Positions 52,026 to 59,707 of a DNA stretch of 64,000 nucleotides are shown piece by piece. The DNA lies in the NCBI GenBank assembly GCA_964460345.1, contig CAYWRO010000006.1, positions 1 to 64,000 of the forward strand, in the 5' to 3' direction. Each line of letters starts with the position of its first letter. Position 1 is the first letter of the stretch. Made by a program: the position numbers and the translations under genes. The notes beneath the pieces were generated by a model. The model saw nothing but the letters and a program-made list of their open reading frames with translations. It searched no databases and was not told the DNA's origin. Source of the stretch: CAYWRO01 sp964460345 (GTDB taxonomy: Bacteria; Planctomycetota; Phycisphaerae; Phycisphaerales; UBA1924).

Positions 52026-54266
52026 TCAGCAGCCGGCGAACCAGCCGTCGAGGTAGGCCAGCAGGTCGAAGACGTCGACGTTGGCGGGCGTGTCGCCGGT
52101 GAGTTCGGCGCCGGCGTCACCTGCGAACCACATGTCGAGGTAGGCCAGCAGGTCGAAGACGTCGACGCTGCCGGAGTCGTCCAGGTCGGCCGGGCAGGCC
52201 GGCGTGCTGGGGACGCCCGAGGCGCCGGTCAGATCGATGCGGTAGAAGAAGGTGCCGCTGCCGCTGGTGTCGGCAAACTCCCAGCCGTCGACAGCGCCGA
52301 AGGCGCCCGGGCCGTCCGGCGTGCGGACCATGTGGTCGGGATCCAGCCACCAGATGAAGTTGCCTTCGCCGCCGGAGGTCGGCAGGTAGCTGTACTGCGA
52401 GATGCCGAGCCAGATGGTCTCGCCGTTGACGCGGTTGGTCAGGTCGAGTTCAGCGCCGGAGATGGACGAGAAGGTGTCGCCCTGGTAGAAGGCGATGGCC
52501 ACACCGTTGGCATCGAACAGGAAGAGGTTGGAGTAGCCGAGCGTATTGGGGGCGCCATTGCAGGATGCAAGGTGCGACGAGGTGGTCGTCGTTGCAGAGA
52601 ACAAGGCCCAGTCGTCCACCTTGATCTCGTACAGGTCGGCATCTCCCTTCAGGCGACCTTCGATGGCCGTGAGCGAGCCCGCCGGGACAGCCTGTGCGGC
52701 GACCTCGGGCGCATCGATTGTCTCGACATAGACGCCGGCGGGCAGAACCGGGAGCGTCCAGGTCATCACATCGTCGATGTCGTTGCTGGTGTCGTAATCT
52801 CCAGCAGCGGAGACCGAGGCGCTCGCACCGATCTGGTCGAACGCCGCGACGGCGGTGAGCGTGACGGTGATCTCATGCGTCGCACCGGCGGCGACGGCGG
52901 GCAGGTCGAAGGTGACCGTCGTCGGCGTCACAGACGAGGGCGCTGGGCTGGCGCTGGCGTACGTGGCGGCGAACTCGCTGGGAAGGTTGAAGGTGACGGT
53001 GGCCGGACCGGAGGCATCGAGACCGCCGTTGGTCACCTGCACCGTGTAGTTCATCGGCATGCCCGGCGCGGCGGTGCAGTCCGTCGGGCCGATCAGGTTG
53101 GTCACGAGGTCGGCGCCTGGGCGAGCCGGAATCCACATCACGGCTTCGTTCTCGCCGGTGGCCTCGTTGACGGCGTACCCGGCGATCCAGGCGTACCCCT
53201 CGGCATCGTGCCAGATGTCCAGGGCCTGGGATTCGCTGTAGCCGCTGGGCAGGAGGGCGTGCAGGTCGACGTAGGTCTCGGCGCTGCCGTTCCACAGGGC
53301 GGCGCGAAAGGGCCCTTCACCAAGGGGCGTGCCCCAGATGACGCCGACCTGCTGCGATCCATCGACGGCGTTGATTGCGCCGCCGGGTGTGCCTGCGGGG
53401 GTCATGTCGACCCACGACTCCGCCGTGCCGCTCCAGTAACCCGCCTGGAAGCTTGCGTCTCCAGTCACAAAGTCCAAGAACAAAGCGGCACCGTACTGGT
53501 GGACACCGTCGGTGCACTGGGCCATGGACGCGAAGGCGCCGGGGGGATTGAGATCGACGTACGACTCGGGCGTGCCCGTCCACATGCAGGCCATTGAGAA
53601 CCCGAAGTCAAAGTGCGCGCCCACCTGCTGGTTGCCGTGGATGCCGCGAACTTCGCCGGTGGAAATGCCATTGACCGGCGTGAGGTCGACGAAGGACTCG
53701 GCCGTACCGTGCCAGATGCACGGGTGCCCGAAGCCGAGCCCGATACCGCCACCGCCGCTGTCACCCTGCGGGGACCACGATCCACCCTGCACGCCATCAC
53801 TGGCGGTGTAAACATGGGAGTTGGTTGCTCCGACTTCCGGCGGATGAAGATCGACGAAGGAGCCTGCCGAGCCGGTCCACATCGCCGCATGGTGACGCGG
53901 CAGTCCGACGGACTCGTCGTAGACTTCCGCCATGCCGAACTGCGCGCCAGCGTAGATGCACTCGCCCATCCCCGAGTAGGTCGTGGGGTTGAGGGACGTC
54001 GCGCTGGCGGCCGAGCCGGTCCAAAGGATGGCGTGGTTTTCAAAGCCGGTGCCCGGCGCGTAATTAGCGATGCCGAACTGCTGGCCGTTCTCAATGCTGC
54101 GGGCCTCGGAGTTGCGTGCGCCGGCCGGGTGGAGGTTGATCACCGTCCACTGGGCGCTGGCCTGGGAGGTTGCACCCGCAGTTGCCAGAAGCATGGCAGC
54201 GGTGAGCAGCGCGCCGTTGCGGCGGCCGCCCGAGTTTGCCTTGTGTGCCCGAGTCGTTCTCGTCAT
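52026..54266 (-). CDS. Large secreted repeat protein with CARDB/DUF11-like and GC-dockerin ends
   Basis: A 746-residue protein with a signal peptide (about 17-40, ending S-A-Q-W). Residues 40-385 are about six or seven tandem units of ~50 residues with a recurring core A-x-W-T-G-S-A-x-S-x-V-D-L-H-P-P and x-Q-Q-V-G, probably a beta-propeller-like fold. Next come a DUF11-type immunoglobulin-like domain (about 390-500), a pre-peptidase-like region (about 525-690), and two dockerin-like modules ending D-V-F-D-L-L-A-Y-L-D-G-W-F-A-G-C. AGGAG stands before the ATG. A function is not recognised beyond surface location. Confidence 0.85.
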   Translation of the reverse strand: MTRTTRAHKANSGGRRNGALLTAAMLLATAGATSQASAQWTVINLHPAGARNSEARSIENGQQFGIANYAPGTGFENHAILWTGSAASATSLNPTTYSGMGECIYAGAQFGMAEVYDESVGLPRHHAAMWTGSAGSFVDLHPPEVGATNSHVYTASDGVQGGSWSPQGDSGGGGIGLGFGHPCIWHGTAESFVDLTPVNGISTGEVRGIHGNQQVGAHFDFGFSMACMWTGTPESYVDLNPPGAFASMAQCTDGVHQYGAALFLDFVTGDASFQAGYWSGTAESWVDMTPAGTPGGAINAVDGSQQVGVIWGTPLGEGPFRAALWNGSAETYVDLHALLPSGYSESQALDIWHDAEGYAWIAGYAVNEATGENEAVMWIPARPGADLVTNLIGPTDCTAAPGMPMNYTVQVTNGGLDASGPATVTFNLPSEFAATYASASPAPSSVTPTTVTFDLPAVAAGATHEITVTLTAVAAFDQIGASASVSAAGDYDTSNDIDDVMTWTLPVLPAGVYVETIDAPEVAAQAVPAGSLTAIEGRLKGDADLYEIKVDDWALFSATTTTSSHLASCNGAPNTLGYSNLFLFDANGVAIAFYQGDTFSSISGAELDLTNRVNGETIWLGISQYSYLPTSGGEGNFIWWLDPDHMVRTPDGPGAFGAVDGWEFADTSGSGTFFYRIDLTGASGVPSTPACPADLDDSGSVDVFDLLAYLDMWFAGDAGAELTGDTPANVDVFDLLAYLDGWFAGC

Positions 54267-54440
54267 CGGAGGTTCTCCTGCTGTGCGCCGGATGGGGGTG
54301 AGTGGCGCGCCTCGAGTTTGCGATGCATCGCCCGCGGCGATGGTCTGTGGGGCAAGGGGTCAGGGTCAGGTTCATTCACGGGAGCGGGGAAGGGTGGTCG
54401 AGAGAGCGATGGCTTGAGATTCCCCGCCGCGATTTTGTTT

Positions 54441-54503
54441 CAAGATACTTGTTTCTTGTGACAAGTCAAGGTATTTTTCTTGCGGCAAGTGCGATTTCTT
54501 GCT
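54441..54503. promoter_or_regulatory. Array of CAAG/CTTG half-sites in a divergent intergenic region
   Basis: The 339-base gap 54267-54605 between divergent genes is locally AT-rich and holds CAAG or CTTG at 54443, 54450, 54457, 54464, 54469, 54481, 54488 and 54500. The first four are exactly 7 bases apart. Three perfect 11-bp dyads result: CAAGATACTTG (54443), CTTGTGACAAG (54457), CTTGCGGCAAG (54481). It looks like a set of regulator sites, though it may instead be a degenerate heptamer array. Nothing else was seen in the gap. Confidence 0.45.
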
Positions 54504-54605
54504 GGCGTGCGACCCTGGCAGCCGGCTCCGCAGCCTGGCAATGCGGCCGCGGCTGCCATGCTGCCGATGCGGTGAATCAGGCGGAGAACCAGGCGGAGAA
54601 CAGGT

Positions 54606-55856
54606 ATGCTCCGAGTCATGAGACAGGACAACGGGAGCACTGCGGAGGCGAAGCCGTTCGCCGCGCAGGCCGGCGAGGTGCTGCTGGAGGTGCGAACGGC
54701 GGTCGGGCAGATGCTCGAAGCGTGCGGCGTGCCTGTGCAGACCGTGCAGCGCTCCTACCGCCAGCTCGGCGTCGACAAGATGCTGGCGTGGCGCCTGTCA
54801 AAGGTGCTGCAGGCGGATGATCCGTTTTCAACGGCGCGGCACATGCCCGGGGCAGCGGCGATGCGATCCCTCTTCGAACGTGCCGAGGCTGAGCACGTTT
54901 CGCCTCAACTCATTGAACGGGCGCGGCGATCGATCGAGCAACTTGACGCGTTCATCCAGGAGCATGCCGAGAGCCGCCGCGCGTTTGAGTTGATGCTCTC
55001 CGCGCACGCGGGACAGGACCTGGAAGAGACGGACCTGGTGCACCGCAAGGAAGCGACGCGGGCGCTCAGCTACATCTGGGGCGTCCTGGCGCGCGCGCAG
55101 ATCCTTACTTATATCTGTCGTCCGGATCATGCCGGCGCGATCGACGTGGTGGCCATGGGGGGCGTCGTCGACATGCAGTGGATCCGTCCCAACGTCGGGT
55201 GGATCGTCAACCAGCGCATGCGTTTCGACGAGGTCGGAGGCGAGCTGCCGATCGGCGAGCACCGGCCGCTTGATCCGGGCCTGCAGCCGGGGGATGTCCC
55301 GCTGCTGCGCGACTACTGCTCCACTCCGTTCCCGCCGATGCAGCGTGTGCACGGTGCCCACGGGCTCGTGATGGACGAGATCATTCAATCGAATGTCGGG
55401 CGTTCATCGACGACCACCTGCCTGATCGGCGAGATTAACTACGGCTGGATGCCGCGGTACGTGGAGGAGGACTGGGAGGAATGCACGTACAACGTGCGGG
55501 CGCGGACGCCGACCGAGGTGTTCGTCTTCGACTATCTCGTGCATCGTGACATTGAGATGGCGAGCCCGCCGTCGCTGGCGATCTACGGCGATCTCGAGTC
55601 GCGTTTGGGATCGTTCCCGCGTGCCGTCCGCGAGCGCCGCCGGCTGATGCCCTGGAAAAAGCTGGAAAAGCTCGGTTGGGGCATCAAGCGTGCCTACACG
55701 CCGCACTATTTGCGGTACACGGAGATGCTCGGCTACGCCTTCGAGCGCCTGGGCTGGGATCCGGAAGAGTTCCGGCTGCATCGGGTCGAGGTCGATCATC
55801 CGGTGGTTCCCTCATCGTTCGGCATTTCATACGGTCTGCCGATTCGCCCGGAGTAG
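54606..55856 (+). CDS. Conserved-looking protein of unknown function (416 residues)
   Basis: The protein has an N-terminal helical region (about 20-75) with G-V-P-V-Q-T-V-Q-R-S-Y-R-Q-L-G-V-D-K-M-L-A-W-R-L, which could be a helix-turn-helix, a middle helical part, and a mixed C-terminal region with Y-L-V-H-R-D-I-E-M and W-G-I-K-R-A-Y-T-P-H-Y. No membrane helix or signal peptide. The ATG 54606 follows GGAG; ATG 54618 is less supported. No family recognised; a transcription-regulator-type role is suggested only by the HTH-like start and the half-site array just upstream. Confidence 0.55.
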   Translation: MLRVMRQDNGSTAEAKPFAAQAGEVLLEVRTAVGQMLEACGVPVQTVQRSYRQLGVDKMLAWRLSKVLQADDPFSTARHMPGAAAMRSLFERAEAEHVSPQLIERARRSIEQLDAFIQEHAESRRAFELMLSAHAGQDLEETDLVHRKEATRALSYIWGVLARAQILTYICRPDHAGAIDVVAMGGVVDMQWIRPNVGWIVNQRMRFDEVGGELPIGEHRPLDPGLQPGDVPLLRDYCSTPFPPMQRVHGAHGLVMDEIIQSNVGRSSTTTCLIGEINYGWMPRYVEEDWEECTYNVRARTPTEVFVFDYLVHRDIEMASPPSLAIYGDLESRLGSFPRAVRERRRLMPWKKLEKLGWGIKRAYTPHYLRYTEMLGYAFERLGWDPEEFRLHRVEVDHPVVPSSFGISYGLPIRPE

Positions 55857-55886
55857 GGCGGGCAGGCGTCGAAGACAGCACTTTTG

Positions 55887-56246
55887 TTATGTCACCAGCG
55901 CGGAGACGAGTCCGAGCAGTTGCACCGCTCGGGCGGCGGCTTCGATGGCCGTGCGCGCTGCGGCATCCTCGCGGAGCGCGGCGGCGAGCTGCTCATTTGC
56001 CTGTTCAAGGGAGGCGGTCGCCGCGGCATAGGTCGGGCTCGCGGCAGCCACGTTGATTGAGATGAGGCGGATGATTTCCTGGCTGACGGCACGCAATTGT
56101 CGATCGATCTCGGGGCGCTCATCGGCCGACTCGGGCCGAAGCCACAGGTCGTGAAGGCGCTTGCGCATCGTTTCAAGCTGGCGGGCGAGCTCGAGAGGGG
56201 TGGCGCCGGCGGGAGCGGTCTTTTCGGTGGTGGGTGGTGTGTGCAT
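55887..56246 (-). CDS. Hypothetical small helical protein
   Basis: A 119-residue protein, almost fully alpha-helical and Ala/Glu-rich, with possible coiled coil (E-L-A-R-Q-L-E-T-M-R-K-R-L-H-D-L near 20-35, A-S-L-E-Q-A-N-E-Q-L-A-A-A-L near 78-91). No family recognised. The ATG at 56246 fits; a longer frame begins only with TTG at 56288. It follows the lipoprotein gene 56305-57225 by 58 bases on the same strand. Confidence 0.55.
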   Translation of the reverse strand: MHTPPTTEKTAPAGATPLELARQLETMRKRLHDLWLRPESADERPEIDRQLRAVSQEIIRLISINVAAASPTYAAATASLEQANEQLAAALREDAAARTAIEAAARAVQLLGLVSALVT

Positions 56247-56304
56247 GGTGTGTGTCCGTGGTGTGCCGTCACATGCGGCCTGCGACAAGCATGTCAGTGG
56301 TTGG

Positions 56305-57225
56305 TCAGTTTGCGCGGAGGATGTCCCAGGTCAGTTTGAGGCGCTCGGCCTCGTCCAGGAAGGCATCGATCTCATCGAGCGTGATTGGCTGATCGGATCG
56401 AACTCGTGCGAGAAGATCGCGATGGGCCAGCAGCAGGGCGTCGAGCGCGGCGTGGAGGCGTTCGGCGGCGTGGAGTGCCGCCGCGTCGGCCTGCCCAGCG
56501 CGTGCGGCGAGTGCGCGAGCGCTGCGCAGGCGTTCGTGCTGCCCATCGCGTGCATCGGCTGCGGTGACGGCCTCGAGCCGCTCGCAGAGAAGCTGGCTTT
56601 CGATGCGCTCGTTGGTGATGTTGGTGATCCAGCGGCCGGCCTCGGGATCGAAGTCGGCTCGGAGCGCTGCGGCGAGTTCCTGTATGGCTGTTTCGGTTTG
56701 CAGGAGGGCCCGGCGGACGGCGGCGGCGCGCCGGGCTGTGAGCGAGCGAGCGGCGACGGCGTCGGCCAGGTCGACGAGCGCATCGGCTCGGGCATCGGTC
56801 AGCTCGTCGGTCCGCCACAGCCGCTGCGCGCGAGTTGCCTCCATCGCCTGGGCGAGGGGTTCGCGGGTGTCCGCATCCGCCGCGGCGAGCGTCAGGAGCG
56901 TGCCGAAGGAGTCGAGCGCCCGGGTGGCGGCGATGCGGATTTCGGCCTGGGCGGCATCAACGCCGGCGTCGATTGCGAGTGCGGAGGGGGCGAGCGCGGT
57001 GCTGGCGGTCGCCGTGGAAGGCGGGTCCAGGGATGCGCGCTCGGTTCGCAGGGCGATGACCTCGCGCCGGATGTGGAGCAGTTCGGCCTCGGCGGTCTGG
57101 GCGAGTGTGGATGCCGCTGCGCCGAACCTGGCGGCGGCGTTCAGATCGGATCGGTCGCGCGCACAGGCGATGAGAAGCGTGGGGAGGAGGGCGAGGGCGA
57201 AGAGAAGGGGGCGTGTAGAGGTCAT
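56305..57225 (-). CDS. Helical lipoprotein
   Basis: A 306-residue protein with a lipoprotein signal (P-T-L-L-I-A-C, lipobox Cys near 21) followed by an Ala/Arg/Glu-rich all-helical chain with coiled-coil pattern along most of its length. GGAG stands 8 bases before ATG 57225. No family recognised. Probably attached to a membrane; paired with the small helical protein downstream. Confidence 0.65.
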   Translation of the reverse strand: MTSTRPLLFALALLPTLLIACARDRSDLNAAARFGAAASTLAQTAEAELLHIRREVIALRTERASLDPPSTATASTALAPSALAIDAGVDAAQAEIRIAATRALDSFGTLLTLAAADADTREPLAQAMEATRAQRLWRTDELTDARADALVDLADAVAARSLTARRAAAVRRALLQTETAIQELAAALRADFDPEAGRWITNITNERIESQLLCERLEAVTAADARDGQHERLRSARALAARAGQADAAALHAAERLHAALDALLLAHRDLLARVRSDQPITLDEIDAFLDEAERLKLTWDILRAN

Positions 57226-57437
57226 GGGATTGTCTCCGGTTGTATCCAGACACAAGCCTAACATGTGCCCATCGGCATGCAAGTATTCGGTGTTTGAAAG
57301 GGATGAAGTTTTCCAGAACCTAGGCAACACCCTAGGAACCTCTACCCATTTTCACACGAACCCGATGTCTCCCCGGGGTTCCGATAACCTCGCGGCCGGG
57401 TCAAGTGGGATCCGGCCCACCTCTTGTGGAGACCGAC

Positions 57438-58133
57438 ATGATCGAGTTCGTGGTGAGCGCGCAAGGCCTTCTGATTCAGAACGGCATGCACGCCAAGACG
57501 ATGACGCCGGCGATGAAGCCGTTGACCGTGCTTACGGGCACCGCCCATCCGCCGACCTTCGTCGATCAGGCGGGAGAGTTCGGACTGTTCGACGAGGGGG
57601 CGTACCCCCCGTCGCAGCCCTCTGCGACCTGGGTGGAGGGGGTGTATGGGATGCCGACGGGGATGTTGTTTCCCCGCCGACGTGTTAACGTGATTGATCG
57701 GGGGTCGGGGATCAAGATCCGGGTCGAGAACACGGTCGTGGAACTGGAGGTTCGGAACCGCAACGGCACTCGGGTGGAGCGCCGTCGCTGGGCCGGGACC
57801 GGGGACTTCGACGTGAACGGCTCGGTGCAGCAGGCGGACATGGATGCGTTCATGTCGGCGTACAACAGCGGCAGCAGCCGTGCCGACTTCAACCAGGACG
57901 GCCGCGTCACGCAGGCCGATCTCACGGCTTTCACCGAAGCGTGGGAAGGGAGCGGCTCTGAGCCGTGCACTGCAGATCTGACGCTGGATGACCAGGTCGA
58001 CGTGTCAGACCTCTTGATGTACCTGGACATGTGGTTCCCGGGCCTGCCCGGCGCGGACCTTGCACCGCCCGCGGGCGAGGTCGACGTCTTCGATCTGCTC
58101 GAGTACCTGGACGCGTGGTTCACGGGGTGCTGA
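57438..58133 (+). CDS. GC-dockerin protein without signal peptide, tandem paralogue 1
   Basis: A 231-residue protein. The first ~120 residues form a domain of unknown family starting M-I-E-F-V-V-S-A-Q-G-L-L. Residues ~120-231 are four dockerin/EF-hand-like repeats: D-F-D-V-N-G-S-V, D-F-N-Q-D-G-R-V, D-L-T-L-D-D-Q-V-D-V-S-D-L-L, and D-V-F-D-L-L-E-Y-L-D-A-W-F-T-G-C at the end. GGAG precedes the ATG. There is no signal peptide although the terminus is the surface type. It shares the whole architecture with the next gene. A terminator follows. Confidence 0.82.
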   Translation: MIEFVVSAQGLLIQNGMHAKTMTPAMKPLTVLTGTAHPPTFVDQAGEFGLFDEGAYPPSQPSATWVEGVYGMPTGMLFPRRRVNVIDRGSGIKIRVENTVVELEVRNRNGTRVERRRWAGTGDFDVNGSVQQADMDAFMSAYNSGSSRADFNQDGRVTQADLTAFTEAWEGSGSEPCTADLTLDDQVDVSDLLMYLDMWFPGLPGADLAPPAGEVDVFDLLEYLDAWFTGC

Positions 58134-58176
58134 TCGAATTCGAATCGCGTTAGTCGACGAGAGCGGGAAGGTGTGT

Positions 58177-58220
58177 GGCCGGCGGCGCTGTCAATAGCGC
58201 GGCCGGCCTCCGCTCGTTTT
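58177..58220 (+). terminator. Terminator after paralogue 1
   Basis: Stem GGCCGGC-G-GCGCT / AGCGC-G-GCCGGCC (12 pairs, one mismatch), loop GTCAAT, then TCCGCTCGTTTT. It separates the two tandem paralogues. Confidence 0.7.
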
Positions 58221-58316
58221 GGGGGTGTGCCGCACGATTGTCCCACGAATGAGGGGGAATCTTGGACATCTTGTCTGGGGAATCTCCCGATTTGAGCACC
58301 TACAAAGAGGCCAGGT

Positions 58317-58330
58317 TCCCATTTATGGGA
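58317..58330. promoter_or_regulatory. Palindrome upstream of paralogue 2
   Basis: TCCCAT-TT-ATGGGA, perfect 6-bp arms, 76 bases before the ATG at 58406, in a gap of 272 bases (58134-58405) that otherwise holds the terminator. It could be an operator. Confidence 0.35.
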
Positions 58331-58405
58331 CTTTTCGTGGACGCCCGGCAACGGGAGTTCAGGATGTAAGCGTTTCCCAGTTCCTCCAGGCGAGAGAGGG
58401 GTGAC

Positions 58406-59095
58406 ATGATCGAGTTGTTGGTGACTGCGCAAGGATTGTCCGTTCACCAGGCGATGTACGCCGTGGCCCTCACGGAAGCGAAGGATCGAGTGCAGGTCGT
58501 TGAGGGCGCTGCGCACCCTCCGACGTACGTGGCCGCCGACGCGGCGTGGGGCCTGTACGAGGTCGGGCATACGGCCGGCCGCGGCATGGATGAGTGGCTG
58601 CGTGCTGTTTACGGCGAGGGGAGCAGCACGCTGCTGCCGCTGCGGCGCGTGAACGTGGTGAATGCGGGTGAGGGAATCACGCTTGCCCTGCCACGCGCTG
58701 GGGTTGTGAAACTGCGGATCCGGCCGGCCGACGGGGGGGCAATGCAGGAGTTCGACTGGGCGGGCCCGGCGGATTACTCGGTTGACGGGCTGGTGGACAT
58801 TGATGACCTGCTGGCATTTCTGAATGCGTGGCAGGCGGGGGGCGCCGACTTCGACGGAGACGGCGAGTCCACCATCATGGATCTGCTCGATTACATGGCA
58901 GTCTGGCAGTCCGGCGGCCTGGAATGCGTTGCCGATGCCAATGGCGACGGGGTGGTCGATGTCTTTGACTTGCTGGCTTACCTGGAATGGTGGCACATGG
59001 GCGATCCGCGTGCGGAGATCGCAGGCGTGTCGCCAGACGTCGTGGACATCTTCGACCTGCTGGCGTTCATGAACGCCTGGTTCGAGGGATGCTGA
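58406..59095 (+). CDS. GC-dockerin protein without signal peptide, tandem paralogue 2
   Basis: A 229-residue paralogue of the preceding protein. Shared elements: M-I-E-x-x-V-x-A-Q-G-L, A-H-P-P-T-x-V, V-Y-G, L-x-P-x-R-R-V-N-V, W-A-G. Four dockerin-like repeats follow (D-Y-S-V-D-G-L-V-D-I-D-D-L-L; D-F-D-G-D-G-E-S-T-I-M-D-L-L; D-A-N-G-D-G-V-V-D-V-F-D-L-L; D-I-F-D-L-L-A-F-M-N-A-W-F-E-G-C). The first 110 residues are of unknown family. No signal peptide. It has its own upstream region (GAGAGGGG ribosome site, palindrome at 58317). Convergent with smpB. Confidence 0.82.
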   Translation: MIELLVTAQGLSVHQAMYAVALTEAKDRVQVVEGAAHPPTYVAADAAWGLYEVGHTAGRGMDEWLRAVYGEGSSTLLPLRRVNVVNAGEGITLALPRAGVVKLRIRPADGGAMQEFDWAGPADYSVDGLVDIDDLLAFLNAWQAGGADFDGDGESTIMDLLDYMAVWQSGGLECVADANGDGVVDVFDLLAYLEWWHMGDPRAEIAGVSPDVVDIFDLLAFMNAWFEGC

Positions 59096-59117
59096 CCGGG
59101 CAGTCGCGTCGGCTGTT

Positions 59118-59612
59118 TCAAAGCTTGCGTGACATGGCGCGGCGAATATCGCGCTCGGTGTCGCGCTTGGCGATGTCGGCGCGCTTGTCCGCCTTGCCCT
59201 TGCCCTGCGCCACGCCGATGAGCACCTTGGCGAAGCCGCGGACGAAGTAGATCTTCAGCGGGATGAGCGTGACGCCCTTCTGATCCGTCTGCTTGCGGAG
59301 TTTGAGGATTTCGCGCTTGTGGGCCAGAAGGCGGCGCTTGCGGGTGGGTTCGTGCTGGCCGGAGGGGCCGGCGGGCGGGTACTCCGGGATGTTGACCTGG
59401 TGGAGGATGAGCGTGTGTTCATCCTTGCGCGGGTCTCCCTCGACGCGCACGAATCCTTCGGCGAGTGAGGCCTGGCCGTTGCGGATGCTCTTGATCTCCG
59501 TGCCGGTGAGCTTGATGCCGCACTCGAGGGTGTCGAGGATGTGGTAGTCGTAGCGTGCGCGGCGGTTTTCGATGACCGGGGAGCTGTCGGTTTTTGCGGG
59601 GCGTTTGGCCAT
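59118..59612 (-). CDS. smpB: SsrA-binding protein SmpB
   Basis: SmpB works with tmRNA to free stalled ribosomes. The 164-residue protein has I-E-N-R-R-A-R-Y-D-Y near 14-23, E-C-G-I-K-L-T-G-T-E-I-K-S-I-R near 30-44, E-G-F-V-R-V near 52-57, and L-L-A-H-K-R-E-I near 94-101, with a basic tail. It is a little longer than usual in the loop with P-S-G-Q-H-E-P-T-R. The tmRNA gene is not in the window. Confidence 0.95.
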   Translation of the reverse strand: MAKRPAKTDSSPVIENRRARYDYHILDTLECGIKLTGTEIKSIRNGQASLAEGFVRVEGDPRKDEHTLILHQVNIPEYPPAGPSGQHEPTRKRRLLAHKREILKLRKQTDQKGVTLIPLKIYFVRGFAKVLIGVAQGKGKADKRADIAKRDTERDIRRAMSRKL

Positions 59613-59636
59613 GAGGAACGGGATCGTACCAGTGGG

Positions 59637-59677
59637 CAATGAGCAATGGGTCAATGGTCAATCGACAATGCGCAATG
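59637..59677 (+). repeat. Heptamer-spaced CAATG array
   Basis: CAATG occurs at 59637, 59644, 59652, 59666 and 59673, and CAATC at 59659: steps of 7, 8, 7, 7 and 7 bases. It lies in the 95-base gap before smpB, followed by a GTGCA remnant. Confidence 0.75.
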
Positions 59678-59707
59678 CAGGGTGCACGAGTAAGAGAGTG
59701 GATCGGG

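Noticed and set aside
57319..57336. Operator made of two CCTAGG words upstream of paralogue 1
   Set aside because: Two six-base palindromes 12 bases apart are weak evidence and have no match near paralogue 2.
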